DNA of 64,000 bases from Metaphire vulgaris (GCA_018105865.1 CM030834.1:21687922-21751921), one strand, 5' to 3'; positions 13,048 to 37,608 are shown, counted from the stretch's first letter. Translations and numbers: made by a program. The notes: generated by a model not told the origin, from the sequence alone.

Positions 13048-13297
13048 CAGTGGCTTAGCCAGGATTTTCCGAAGGGGGGTTATGGTTCCCATACACGCGA
13101 TTCCCAACTTCGGAAAATCCTGACAAGCAAAAAAAGGTTATTATTATCATCATGGTTCCCATCACTGAAAAAATCCTGACAAGCAAAATAAATGGAATAT
13201 ATATGTATATGAGCTCGTACAACTATATATGCATTAAAAATTTATTGTAGAATTGCCAAGGGGGTTTTAACCCCCAAACCCCCTGGCTATGCCACTG
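13048..13297. mobile_element. Intact 250-bp hAT-like MITE
   Basis: It has a perfect 8-bp duplication CATCTGGC (13040-13047 and 13298-13305) and inverted ends CAGTGGCTTAGCCAGG and CCTGGCTATGCCACTG. Two internal copies of the shared motif TGACAAGCAAAA lie at 13121 and 13178. Non-coding. The best reference copy of the CAGTGGCRTAGCC family in the window. Confidence 0.9.
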
Positions 13298-13619
13298 CAT
13301 CTGGCATAAAGTTAACAACTGCTTTTAGCACTTATTGTTAAGGTAAAGTTTAGGATTGCCATTTCCGAGTTCAGCCATTTTGTTATCACAAATTAACACA
13401 TGAATGTTTGAACAGTTTAAAACCTTTTTTTTTTAACTAATGCTTGGAAGTTAAGCTGTATGATATACAGTATAACCAGTAGCAACAACAGCTTCATATG
13501 TTTAACATGCTATAGTTAGTCTTAACTATTAAGATTAGTCTTTCAAAAAAGTAGTTCAAAGAGGTGACATGCAGGAGTCTAGGAAGGAATAATTAACTTA
13601 ATTATGAACACCTTCCAGA

Positions 13620-13625
13620 TTTATT
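13620..13625 (-). promoter_or_regulatory. Candidate polyadenylation signal for the MS4A-like gene
   Basis: TTTATT on the plus strand (AATAAA on the gene strand), about 405 bp after the stop codon at 14030. Confidence 0.45.
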
Positions 13626-14029
13626 TGGACAACAATGTTACATGTGCACAGAGAAACACTTCCAAGTCCTACTTTACAAACAATATTGAGAACAGAACAC
13701 TTAAAAATATACAGCAAGCAAGCAAAGGAAAAATTAAATATCCACGCTAACATCTAACATCATTAAGAAGCTGAGGTAATCGTAAATCTTATTACATTAC
13801 TTATTGTCATAACAAAACAAAACCGTCGATGAAGTGCAGTGAAAGATATAACTTAAAATTGTATGAATTCTAAGGATTCGTAATGAAATTTTCCAATATA
13901 GTCGAGGCTTCTAAATCAGAATATGGCATACATCCAATGTACTATAATTTCCCTGACGCTTTGTCTAAGACGGTACAGTCTTTGAATTTAATTCAGTTTA
14001 AGATTGTCCTCAGTAAGCCGTGGTGAATC

Positions 14030-17000
14030 TTAAGCTGCAAGCTTGTAGAGAGGAGGAGCAGGAGAAAGTCTTGACTCTGTCATGTATGCTTCATTCGAAA
14101 ATCCTGTGTTTAAGAAATCGTTACACTTCGTAAACAGACAGTAAATAGAAAAATTAAAATGCAGAGAATTTCATCCAAAATATTTCTACACTGCAGTTTC
14201 TCGTTAATCAAATGGTTTCTGATAATACGTCACTGAAGACTTGACTACAATTTTTGGTTCTATTTTGGAAGTGCAGGAGTTAAATGCTCTGTGATTCAAT
14301 GACTGGATTTTAAAAAAATTGAAATTCATTGTTTTCTGACTATGAAATTTACATTCAGCTTGTGGTTAAAATTTTATTTCCGCTATTTTATTATTCTATA
14401 TAAAGTCTCCAGATTAATAGCAGTTAAATATGATGGACTTTAAATTGACCTCAGAGAAGTTTTTAGTGATAGAAACTGTTGTTAAACCAATACAAATTAG
14501 AATATATTTTACTTCAAGAAAATACAAAAATGTTGCAGAAATATAACAAAACCAGCTCCACTTTTGTCTCCAGATTAATAATGAACCTATCAAAATTCTA
14601 CAGCCTTCACAGCCTAGCATACTCCAGGAGAACAATCATACAGGTTCGGTGAATGGTCACTTACCCCCAGTTCCAGTTTGGTAAGTAAAATATCTGATCT
14701 GTAAAAAAACAATGAACTGTGTTACAATGAAGTTCTGAGTCTTACGTCAACAGGAAGCATAAAACGACTGTTATAGAAAGAACTGAAAGGTTTGGGAGGA
14801 TGGCTTGACAAAAGAACGTATACATGAAACTGCACAAAATAACAGAGGTTTATGTTAGGATGCAAAGAGAACAACCACAAAAGCAAAGGATGGCAGCATG
14901 TAGTGCTTTTTCTAGGAAACAAAGGTTTGGGAACTCATTTTCAGGGCTGTCATCGACAGAAATTTCGGGTCCCTGGGCAGAGCAGTGACGGGCCCATAAA
15001 ACGTTTTGACACTTTATTTTTTTTAGTGGTGATGATCTTTTTTAGTCATCAAGTATCAAAAAGTGGTGATGAGTGATGACCTTTATTACTTATCAACAAA
15101 AACAGGCATAGGAACGCGGTGCCTATACATTTCCAAACGCATTATTACATATCCTTAATTATATATACAATCTGGCAAAAAAAGGCGTGGAAATGCCATT
15201 CCCGTGCGTTCCCACTGAAAAAAGCCCTGGCTGCATGCGATAAAAGTGTCTGTACGTACTGAAGGAATGCGTTTTCCGCAGCATGCTGCGTGGCATCCAA
15301 GTATTGAAACCGAAACTGCTGCAACTAGCTCGATGAAACCAGCCAGTAGAAGAAGAACATCCACTGGTCCCCAGGAATTTTGCTGACAAAAAATAACATA
15401 ATCGTATATATGTTACAGTCAAAGTGTGAAATCAGGGAATGTTGACGTTGCCTGAAATTTTTAGGCAATGTCAACATAAGCCGTTTCACTCGGGCAATGT
15501 CGACATTGCCCGAGTGAAACGGCTTATGTTGACATTGCCTAAAAATTTCAGGCAACGTCAACATTCTCTGATTTCACACTTTGACTGTAACATATATATA
15601 TATATCTCAGCCAATCCTGTTGGGTCACTGACGTAGCACCATTTTGGCAATGCAATGGCACAATGAATTACCTGCCTGAAGGATGATGAAAAACCTAAAT
15701 TAATCACATGGTCTCAAGGCCAAGGTCAAGAAAGTTATCAATGGAGGATTGGGCAGTGACTCCAAATATGACGGCCATGTAGTGTTAGACAGCAAAATTT
15801 ACTAGGCACAATTCACGATGGAGATCATAAGAGGAGTACTCTAGTCTCTAGGAATTATAACATTTGGGAATAATCAGCTAACTATTTTCAGAAACAATGT
15901 GCAAACAAACCCAATTAAATCTGTTATTCTCTCCTGTGCAGTAGTATTTCCATGGATTATTTTTTTCCGAGTAAATATCGTATTCTTGCGGCATGGGTTC
16001 AAAGTTGAGAATACCCTTTCTGTTCATGACTGAATCATTGTCAGCCGCAACAATTCCCAGCGAGAACTGGATTCCAGCAAGACAGGAAACGATGATCGAC
16101 AGCACCAACGTTGAAAATATCTAAAACAATATTCATTACAATCGGGCATCATTATTCAAGGCAATCATACGTTTGCTGCAATTCAATCAACAATCAGCAC
16201 ATACATAAGTAAAGTCCTCAAGAATTCACTATCATTTAACACTTTGACTGCATTGGACGTGAGGCTGCATCCTTACTTAGGTACTGCATAGTTATACAGA
16301 TGCCACATAACATAGACCTTGGTTTATAACAGCTATGCCTGGCAAAGAAACAGTGCTGCAGTCAAAGTGTTAATAATTAAATCATTAACAGCAATGCTAA
16401 AAATCAGTAGAGACTTGCAACATAACTTGATGTAATGGCATATTTATGAAGCTCATATTAAATAAAATAAACATATCAAAGCAACCCATCACACATTAAC
16501 TAAAACAGCAATAACACCATACACACACACACACACACACACACACAACAAATAAGAAATTCTGCTTTCACAAACCACAACTGACAAGTTTAGAATATGG
16601 TATAACTTGTTGGACATTTTTAGACACTCACTTACTTACTCAATATTATATGATGTACCGTACTATCCAACAATTCTTATAGAGCAGATACATTCTTCTT
16701 TAGATGTTTATAAAGTTCATTTAAATAAAATGTATCTCTACATGTAAACAGTCTATAAGGTTAATCTGTAAGCTTGATCGCCCATCATTCAATATAACTA
16801 CCATCAGACATTTCAGAATGCTGCTCAGCCTATTACCTTTTTGATTTCACTTACCATCAGCACAGACAGGGAGCACACTGATTGCAAGTATGCCCCAGGG
16901 TAGCCCCAGTGATAGGCAAATGCTCCACAAATTATAATTAATCATCTCAGAACTGTGATGTTTATAACCTCCTCGGTTCATCATCACTTGAGGAAATTAT

Positions 17001-17893
17001 TAATGAGAGAAATAATGAGGCTGTGCATATTTTTCTGTGATGTCCGACAGTCAAAGACCTTCAAAGTGAAGAGAAATACACGCAGTGAGCATGCCGGAAT
17101 AAATTACGAAACAATTTACCATGCATCCTGATTTACGAATGGCCGATCCAATACAAATTCCTCCAGTGACCGTAAACTGTAACAGATAACAAAATGTTTA
17201 ATAAAATTTGTGTTTTTCACAGCTCATTTTATTTTGCTCAAGTCACTGGCCATTGTTAGGCAGTGTGCATTCTGTCAACGTAACCCAAGTATTAAGTTGA
17301 TCCAATATTACAGCAAATGTTGGTTCTGACACTATCTGAGTGTACTAGGCAAGCAGTGATGTAGTGGCTTAAGTCATTAATCTTGAGTAGTTTGCCATTG
17401 CTTTCTCTAGACCCACAGTTGACTGCAGTTTAATTCGCAGTTTAATACAGCTATCAATTCATCCACACCTAGGCGATGAACGGTTTGGTTACAGCTTGGA
17501 AATAAATATTGCCAATTCATTTACCGGTAACATTATTTTAGCATTGCATTTCTTGGTAAACGATATGTGACTTCATTTGACTTTGAGTGGTGCTATAGTA
17601 CACTGTGAACATATATGACTAAATTCTACAACACCACATCACAATGCTAAAGATGGATTGCCAAGCAAGACCTGCAGAGTGCAGAAGTACTGACTATTTA
17701 CCATGAAGCCACACCAGATTCCATATGCGATGAACCATCCTGAGGACAGAGTACATATTGAACCAACACCCAAGGCCATTGACAAAAGTCCCATCAGAAT
17801 CTGGATGACTCCACAGGCCATCACTGCAGTAGCCGGGTAGAAGGGAAACTTGTCAAAGGCCTGCGTCTGGAAATAGTTGTCTGTCACGTGCAT
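14030..17893 (-). CDS. MS4A-like four-pass membrane protein, complete
   Basis: Minus-strand exons 17893-17702, 17176-17120, 16120-15911, 15382-15260, 14698-14665 and 14103-14030 join in perfect phase to 229 aa, a typical MS4A size. Four hydrophobic spans are seen: around AVMACGVIQILMGLLSMAL; GWFIAYGIWCGF running into FTVTGGICIGSA; IFSTLVLSIIVSCLAGIQFS; and DVLLLLAGFIELVAAVSVSI followed by LGCHAACC. The C-terminal tail is polar, proline-rich and tyrosine-containing (SPAPPLYKLAA). The order of spans, the TGG.CIG.A.RKS.C block after span 2, and the LGC..A.C ending of span 4 fit the MS4A (CD20-like) superfamily. Members are plasma or internal membrane proteins that modulate signalling or calcium entry, but the role of this one is unknown. 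TMEM212-like tetraspans are the main alternative. Intron 3 carries a 194-bp palindrome whose edge is 22 bp from the exon 4 acceptor. Confidence 0.85.
15405..15598. repeat. 194-bp spacer-less palindrome
   Basis: The arms 15405-15501 and 15502-15598 are exact reverse complements except for one base pair (left AGGGAATG against right CATTCTCT). The centre is GTCGAC. Each arm also contains its own smaller inverted repeat (TGTTGACGTTGCCTGAAA against TTTTTAGGCAATGTCAACA), so it can fold into three stacked hairpins. As a result both strands encode the same spurious peptide. It lies in intron 3 of the MS4A-like gene. It may be a foldback-type mobile element. Confidence 0.95.
16240..16369. mobile_element. 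TTAA-flanked (piggyBac-type) MITE, 130 bp
   Basis: It is bounded by TTAA on both sides (16236-16239 and 16370-16373) with perfect 13-bp inverted ends CACTTTGACTGCA and TGCAGTCAAAGTG. Non-coding; it sits in the second intron of the MS4A-like gene. Confidence 0.75.
16521..16547. repeat. (AC)n microsatellite
   Basis: A pure AC run in intron 2 of the MS4A-like gene. Confidence 0.95.
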
Positions 17894-18867
17894 TGTTGAT
17901 GACTCTCGAAATCTCCCTCTGAGAAATTTAGCTTAGAAACAATTCAATTCTGAAAAATCAACAGACTTTGGTTAACACTTGCACAGAGGAGAACTACCGG
18001 TACACAGTTATTCAAGTTATACTGCAAAAACTGCAACGTTAAATGTCAAGTGCATGTTATATACACCTGGCTTATGGTACAGACAGAGCATATGCTAGCA
18101 TTTTGTCAATATATTCAAGTGTATGCTTCTAGCTAACAAGAATGCATGTGGGCTGACAGCCTCTTTTACAAAAGAAATAGGCTACAGGCTTTGTGCTCAG
18201 GTCATCAGATATGAATTGACAATTGGGAACCTTCACGCTTGACTGACATTCATTCATTTTGACATTCATTCTTTACTTATGCACAATTTTGTATGTAGGG
18301 GAGTTGGAGGTAACCCAAGATCTCTGCCACAGCACATCATTCATCAAATTTTTAGATAACAAATGCCATTTGTATAACTCATTCACTGAAAAGTTCAAAC
18401 AATCTCAAATTATATAAATTGAGTTTTGTTCAGTTGATTTGTGTTATCATTGGTTGTGTTCTAACATTTTTGATGCTGTGCTTTGCACGAATAAAGATTA
18501 TTATAAATCAAATTTCCCAAGGTGTGCAATCGAATCAAGATATGCTTCGATTTTCAATACTTACAGAATAAATAGTCAAACTCATTAAAAACTTAAAATA
18601 CTCTAGATGCCTGACTGTTAAAAATGTCGCCATTCGCGAAAGCTCGCTTGATTGCATTAAACATTTCCATCCATAGGTCTACTTTTACTTGTTACAGTTA
18701 GCAACACAATTGTGGGCCTACATTTGACTGGTCAACCATTGAGAAACATCTGTACGAAGACAGTAAGATGGATTTCAAGACATTGATAGTGAGAATCTGT
18801 ACAAAGGTTTGATCATCTCCTCTCCATTATATTTAGTCTCTAAATAGTCCTCTGGTCCCTGGCGGGG

Positions 18868-19035
18868 CAGGGCGCGATTTGTAGGGGAAGGGGGACCCCC
18901 CTACTCCCCAAATTCATCTCCCCTACTGCTACATCCCCCACCACTACATCCCCCCACTGCTACACTTCCCCAACAACTACATCCCCCAAGCTCGACATAT
19001 CCCCCCCACTGCTCCAGGTCACAAATCGCACCCTG
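18868..19035. mobile_element. TIR element with CCCC-CTGCTACAT tandem units
   Basis: The inverted ends are CAGGGCGCGATTTGT and ACAAATCGCACCCTG. Inside are several degenerate copies of CCCCCACTGCTACAT. The flanks CCTGGCGG and CCTGGCGA are similar if two extra G bases at the left junction are allowed. Probably hAT-like. It lies just downstream of the MS4A-like non-coding exon. Confidence 0.6.
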
Positions 19036-19103
19036 CCTGGCGATCATTATATGAAATGGACTAATGAATGCATCTGCCTAGACTGAATCAGTGTACAGCT
19101 TAC

Positions 19104-19200
19104 CTGTAGAGAAGCTCGCAAGAAGAATGACGAAATTTCTCGCTCTAGGCACACGGTCATATAATTATTTCTCTCAGTTCTCTTGTCAGAACGGTGCGCG
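19104..19200 (-). other. Probable non-coding first exon of the MS4A-like gene
   Basis: On the minus strand the sequence CTTCTCTACAG is followed by the strong donor GTAAGC at 19103. The first coding exon (17893) is preceded by an acceptor (TTTCTCAG, start about 17918), so an upstream 5' UTR exon is expected. The 5' boundary and the promoter beyond it were not determined. Confidence 0.4.
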
Positions 19201-19492
19201 GCCGTGCGAATGCTTCTGTCTGGTACGCAATGGCGAATAAGTTAATTACCAGTATTTGCAGCTCTCCGTGAAAGAGATAATTTTGGTCTCAGAGACGCAC
19301 CGAGTTTTTTTCACAACAGCCTTAATGCCTTATTGTTCGGATTGCAGGTCGTGTCCTCAGGTAGTGCAAGCAGCGCGCACCCGCACGACTGACCTGTGCA
19401 GCGGCGAAATTAACCAGCCATGCAGTTACCTATCTGAGCGTGACCACGCCCGATTAATAATCAGGGGCGTAGATCACAGGAGGAATGCGGGG

Positions 19493-19533
19493 GGTATATA
19501 AACTCCACCAATAATTGGTGGAGTTTATATACC
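19493..19533. repeat. 41-bp near-perfect palindrome
   Basis: 20-bp arms starting GGTATATAAACTCCACCAAT are separated by a single A. It may be the tip of a foldback element; a G-rich CGTAGATCACAGG segment precedes it. Confidence 0.85.
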
Positions 19534-19713
19534 AATATAATAATTATATGCTTATCGTTTACATAATATTATATAGATCAGTTATCCCTCCTCCAATGTT
19601 TTGTGCTTCTTTAACGTCTTAAAAGCAGTGCTCGAATTGTGAGAAAATGAAAGGGGGGTCATGGCGAGCGTGGTGTTTAAGAATTTACACTTTTGTCATT
19701 TAGGGACATAATA

Positions 19714-20119
19714 GGGACTGCCCGTTCATTACGTCAACAATTTTTGGGCAATTTTGACCTCATTCCTTCACTGACAACAACTGTCAAACTTTCAGTGCCC
19801 CCCTATATTTATGTCAAAAACTTTTGACCTGCCTATGATCAGTGACGGGTCCCCTAAAAAGTTTAGGTTATTATTTTTGCGATGATGAGACCTTCCCCCT
19901 TTTTTGCTCATTGAGTGTCAAAATGTGATCTTTTTTGCTTGTCAGGTCTTTTCCCGTTGCAAAAAGTAATATTTCATGAAATTTCTAACTTATTTATTAT
20001 TTGCAAAAAATGAAATTGTCGACGTCAACTTCTCTTGAACACGCCCCCCCCTGTCAACAACTGTCAAACTTTTCAAGCCCCATCCACCTATTTTGTTGAC
20101 GTAAGTAATGGACAGCCCC
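19714..20119 (-). mobile_element. TIR element, GGGGCTGTCCATTANTTACGTCAA family
   Basis: The left end GGGACTGCCCGTTCATTACG and the right end CGTAAGTAATGGACAGCCCC are inverted. An inverted copy of the same family lies at 58494-58920. It contains the shared motif in reverse (TTTTTTGCTTGTCAGG at 19930). It is followed within about 25 bp by an AAT-rich tract. Confidence 0.75.
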
Positions 20120-20155
20120 ATAATGGCAAGTAATAATAATAATAATAATGGCATT

Positions 20156-20162
20156 ACTACTA

Positions 20163-20212
<50 letters not shown>
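20156..20212. repeat. (ACT)n microsatellite
   Basis: About 18 ACT units. Confidence 0.95.
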
Positions 20213-20213
<1 letters not shown>

Positions 20214-21034
20214 GTGGCTTGCAGAGACTGATGGATGGATGCCCAGGACCAAGTCAATAATTTTTAAGGGTTTCACGTAAAAAAGTGTTGACAAGTAAAA
20301 AAAAGGTTGCTGAGTTAACCAAGCCAGTTCTTAAGCTGACTTTAAACTTTTTTCTTACAAGTTGCAATGGTTTGTAGATTTACATTATATAGCATCTACC
20401 AATTACCACCTATCCATGCTTGTCCTCTCATTTGGTGCCCTACGATGTATATAAATTTTCACGGTTTAATTAATTAAGAAAGGTTTTTTTGACAAGATAA
20501 TTCAATATGTTTATCCAAACATGGTACACAGCATTATATCATTCAAAGAAGAACAGCTCAATAAACATATGTACCACTCAAAATGACATCTGAAACTCTG
20601 CTGTGCAAATACAGATGACCACAACAGCCACAATGCAGTAGCAACTAAATGTGAAGACGAAACAAATTGCTTCCACGGGATTTCTGCATAAAGAAAACAT
20701 TGCCAAGTTTTCAAACTGCAAAACATTACGAAACCTGAAGCTTAAATATGTATGGCAATCCTCTTTCCATAAAAATTCAATCATTCAAACGAAAAAACTA
20801 CGGTCTCTGAAGCACTTGAAGTTGCTACATATTCCACGATATCCTGAAGTAACTGTGAAACTGACATGGGGTCTACATTAGAAAGATATGTCAAGTGACC
20901 AACATAAAATAATGGTCAAAAGTGAACAATTCAGAATCTAACAGAAGATACCAGAACAACTCAAACTTCTGTTACATTGTCAATTCGCAAAACACCGTTC
21001 ACATACAGTAACATCGTCACAGAGAAAGCCAACT

Positions 21035-33631
<12,597 letters not shown>

Positions 33632-33671
33632 AAGTCAAACTGAAACACAAAGTCCAATGCCTTAGATAATT

Positions 33672-33765
33672 ATCAATCAATCAATCAAAAATGCCCAGGC
33701 ATCAGCCGATGGCACACCAAATCCAATTTGTACAATCCAGGTCAAACCGGAAAGTCAGTCTGACC
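33672..33765. repeat. Dispersed repeat, CATCAGCCGATGGCACACCAA family
   Basis: It shares CATCAGCCGATGGCACACCA and a following CCGGAA block with copies at 55457-55530 and 59636-59735. It lies just upstream of WDR33. Probably part of a SINE or other retroelement tail. Confidence 0.55.
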
Positions 33766-34015
33766 GGCAGGGGAGGGAGGGGAGCAATCTAAGGGGGATA
33801 GGCCAAGCCAAATATAATCACAAAAGCATCATGCAACACAGTTGCAAAATATATGGATAAATTAAATACAATAATGACATAGATTAAGCGATTTACAGGT
33901 GTCTATCTTGACCAGATATCATCTACTTTTCATCCAAGTTCCTGCTTCAGCATCCAATAGACTTCACCAGTTCTCTAAAGTTGCTGCTGGGTAGTGAAAG
34001 CCATATCGCCATTAA

Positions 34016-34591
34016 CCCCTTCACCGGCAATTAAAATTTCTCTTGCCGGTACCCTGGCGGCCATTTATTTTTAGCAGAAGGAGGCCATCGCGTCTCGGCC
34101 GTAAGCAGCATATGGGTCAATCAAGCGGCTTGGCTGACATTGATTGATTTGTAGATTTTGATAGCCACATAAGTATACATTTTCAAAAAATGTATGAAAG
34201 AAATGTATATTTAGTAATAATTTCATACTTTGGGGATCAAACATAGCGGATTTAGTGGAGAAAATCAGTTATTTCACCCACACTATTTAGCGCCGCCTCA
34301 CCGCATGAACGATTCATATGCCATGTTGGCTGTCGTAGTTTTAATTCTAAGAGGTTGTGTAAGACGGTGTCTACAAATATATCATTGATGCCAAAAATAA
34401 ATGCTAGACTCAAAAATGTGGCTCCTATTGGCAAATGAATAAGAAATAAAGCTAATGTTGTCAGTTTTACGAGAATTTTTGGGGCAGTGGGTTTGTGAAT
34501 GGTTTTCAAAGTCCATGTACAAAAATTCCCGGGGCAGCCATTTAACGCAAGTTAATGTTGGATGAGAATCCTCGGGAGGCTGGTAAAGGGG
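34016..34591. mobile_element. TTAA-type MITE, 576 bp, upstream of WDR33
   Basis: It lies between TTAA (34012-34015) and CTAA (34592-34595), with inverted ends CCCCTTCACCGGC and GGCTGGTAAAGGGG. Its ends are related to those of the 72-bp elements, so it may be a longer member of the same group. The 85-codon minus-strand frame inside has no recognisable domain. Confidence 0.65.
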
Positions 34592-35045
34592 CTAACTCAA
34601 CGCTGTCAGCACTCTTAACTGTCTTTTTATCATTCTTCAACTCTCTTTGTTTATCAATTTTTCTTTCCTCTCTCATATCTGTTTGCTCATTTAGTGCCAA
34701 ATGAAGTTTCCAACGCCAGATTTTGAGGATGGAGATTGCAGGAGTAGAAGAGTAAAAGAATACATTCCTATACTATCACATCTATCTTTCATCACCAACA
34801 GCATAGTTCAATCTTCGTAACGTCAAAACTCCGTTTAATATCACATAATAAGATCACTTGACTGCTAGATTTTAGAATGTTCGTGTGACAGTATTAATGG
34901 GGAAGCAAAGAGGCTCAAACATACAAGTCTTATAAGTTCGAAATTTCTATCTAACTCGAGCACACAAAATTTTATTTACAACATTTCGATTGATACCATT
35001 TGCGTATTATAACTGGTGCTATAAAAGTGTATTATTGCTAACATT

Positions 35046-35061
35046 ACTACTACTACTACCA

Positions 35062-35098
<37 letters not shown>

Positions 35099-35099
35099 A
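35046..35099. repeat. (ACT)n microsatellite
   Basis: ACT units with two ACC variants. Confidence 0.95.
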
Positions 35100-35875
35100 T
35101 TATTAAAATACAACTGACCTCCAATGGTCCAAACTGTAAACTAATATCTATAAAGTAGACTCCAAGTAGACTCAAAGCGATAACGAAATTTCATAATTTT
35201 TCAAAGTCATCAAAATAAGCGACAAATGTCTCAAAAAATCTAAAAAATACGAGCAACCAATACATACTAATTTACACTAGGTCCACGATATTAAAATTTT
35301 GTGGGATAAAACCCCAGAAATTAATGAAATCTGCGAACATATTCCGACATCTTGCTTATATTTCAGGAAACTCTTGTCTGATCATAGAAATTATATTCAT
35401 AGATGTCTAGATTTCTATGCGACTGATAATACTGTGTGTTAATTTTGTAGCGCTTATTTTGTTTCTGTCTCCCCCATCAGCAATTGAGTGGAATTGTCTG
35501 CTTCTCGTCTAGCATCCTTTATGAAAAGGCAATAGGACTTTATTTAATTCCAAGCAAAATTTTAAATTCTACTTGACCTAGTAATTTCAAGATTATTTTG
35601 CCCCCTTGAGAATGAAACTTTACAGTATTCTTTGTCCCGAGTTATTCGATAGTAAGTAAAATTTGTAGGCCAAGACCAATGGATGGGTTAAACTCCAGCG
35701 AAACCCCTAGCAAATCGAGCAGTTTTATAGAATATAAAAGTTTATCTAGCCTATGCTTTGTTTCTGGAGATGATTTAATATTATACCAATTCCTAAGCAC
35801 TGCCTGATACTCCAGTAGCCTACCTCTTTGCTACTCTTCGGCGTTGACATGGTTGACCCAGCCTATCAGGCTCTT

Positions 35876-35886
35876 ATAATAATAAT

Positions 35887-35975
<89 letters not shown>
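35876..35975. repeat. (AAT)n microsatellite
   Basis: About 32 AAT units, immediately followed by the transposon-like end AGGGGTCGTCCATAAATTAC at 35979. Confidence 0.95.
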
Positions 35976-36492
35976 GTTAAGGGGTCGTCCATAAATTACG
36001 TAACGCGATTTCAGCACTTTTTTACCCCTATACCCGGGCGTAACGCGACGTAACAAAGCTTGCCATCCAGTGACGGTTCCAGTTAGTGTTCCTACACTTC
36101 TACCCAAAAATAGATTTTCACAAGCAAAAAAGTAACTCAGAAAGTCCGATGGGGATGTATCCCCACTCCTCCCCCACGCGGATCCACCATGTTGATGACT
36201 GGGGATGCATCCCCCCACCGGGGTTTTTTTACTTGTCAGCATATTTTTGTAAACTTTTAATCTTCGGGAAACTTAATACCGCGGCTAACCCTTTTTTGCT
36301 TGCTGCTTTTCCTTGCTGCGTATTTCGTGACGTTTTTCTAAATGTGCGTTTGCATTGGCAGGCGAATATTAAATGACGTGCAAGTGATGAATCGCCATAT
36401 CCAACGAGAAAAGCCATCAAAGTCAGCAATTATGCGCAATTGCAGATGATAATAATTACTAATGCATACGACCGACTGGCGCAGAACGAAGA

Positions 36493-36531
36493 GAGGTAGA
36501 GAGAGACAGACAGAGAGACAGAGAGAGAGAC

Positions 36532-36620
<89 letters not shown>
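36493..36620. repeat. (AG)n/(ACAG)n microsatellite
   Basis: An AG run with scattered ACAG units at its left side. Leu/Ser-run frames on the other strand are artefacts. Confidence 0.95.
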
Positions 36621-36627
<7 letters not shown>

Positions 36628-37262
36628 GAAAATGAGAAAGGAATAAAGACAGACGTCCAACACTCGACGCATATGCGCTCACACAGAAGACAGATAGGCC
36701 TATATGCGCTTTTGTCGTGGCTTAAATCTAATCACAGCTTTAGCCTTTGAGCGCAAGACACGCAGACTGTGTGTTAGGAGGACGAATTAAGGAAGGAAGG
36801 AGCGCAGAAGCGAGGAAGATGGAGGAGGAGGAAAACGGGGAAGAGGTCACTTCGGTGAGGCGTCTTCTCCAGCAGGTTCGAGAACATAATTTACAGCGAA
36901 CGTGTCTTCGCCCCTACAACTGCGCAGACGAATAGAATGTTGAATCCGAAAAGAATATCACACTTAAAAATAGGAGAACACACCCCGTACTGTATATAAA
37001 CTGAGGGGGGATAGAGAGAGAACGTATAATGACTGATAATATGCAAAAGAAAGAAAAGAAAGAGAAAGGGAAAGAAGATAGGAATCTGTTGGACTGCTCG
37101 TCTGTTGAGATGGTCATTGAAATGTGGTGTTGGTGAGTTGTGTGGTCTTCTTGAGAATTTCGTCAATTCGTTTCAATTATTTATTGAAATAATTATTCTA
37201 CAAGATATTGGGGCGTTATCCGGTTGACCGGGAATGTTCCCCAGCGCCGGTTATTCTGCGAA

Positions 37263-37608
37263 CATGGGCGTCCGGAGAGGGTGCAAGGGGGTGCAATATT
37301 GCAACCCCTGGAAAATTTGTGAAATTGTGAAAAAATAAATTTTTTAAAAAGTAACAATTAGTCGCAATAACAACACACTAAGTTCAAATATGAATTTATC
37401 TAAGAATTCGGCAAACTTATCTCGTAGCGCTAAATTATTTATGATTAGTCCAACAGATCTTGACAATCTTGTACAGTAGGCCTAGTTTTCATTTCTTTCG
37501 AGTTTCGTCGCATGAACCTGTTTTACAACCCCTGGAAACTTTCATTTATTTCGTCGCACGACCCTGTTTTGCAAACCCCTGGAAAAATTTATGTGGACGC
37601 CCATGTCC
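37263..37608. mobile_element. TIR repeat, CATGGGCGTCC family
   Basis: The left end ACATGGGCGTCCGGA and the right end GGACGCCCATGT are inverted. Internal segments of CAACCCCTGGAAA occur three times. The same left-end sequence (CCATGGGCGTCCACAG) recurs at 49789. Confidence 0.55.

Larger units (their letters stand above)
8648..14029. other. Spacer between convergent CTDNEP1 and MS4A-like genes
   Basis: No supportable gene. It holds the 3' UTRs of two convergent genes, an AT-rich dinucleotide region (9944-10200), a hAT-like MITE (11400-11546), a TA-flanked MITE (11752-11925), a GT/AT repeat (about 12025-12082) and a 250-bp hAT-like MITE (13048-13297). Confidence 0.6.

Noticed and set aside
15325..15636. 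Two frames, one on each strand, coding for the same ~50-residue peptide (MLTLPEIFRQCQHKPF...)
   Set aside because: Direct result of the palindrome at 15405-15598, not evidence of a gene.
16855..16945. Extra MS4A-like exon with hydrophobic reading (ICLSLGLPWGILAISVL) and a strong donor GTAAGT
   Set aside because: It would start in phase 0 and end in phase 1, which breaks the phase 0 junction between exons 2 and 3. Without it exons 2 and 3 join perfectly and give a standard third span. It could still be a rare alternative or decayed exon.
34252..34509. 85-codon minus-strand frame with a hydrophobic stretch
   Set aside because: Lies wholly inside the TTAA-bounded 576-bp element and has no similarity to a transposase or host gene that I can see.
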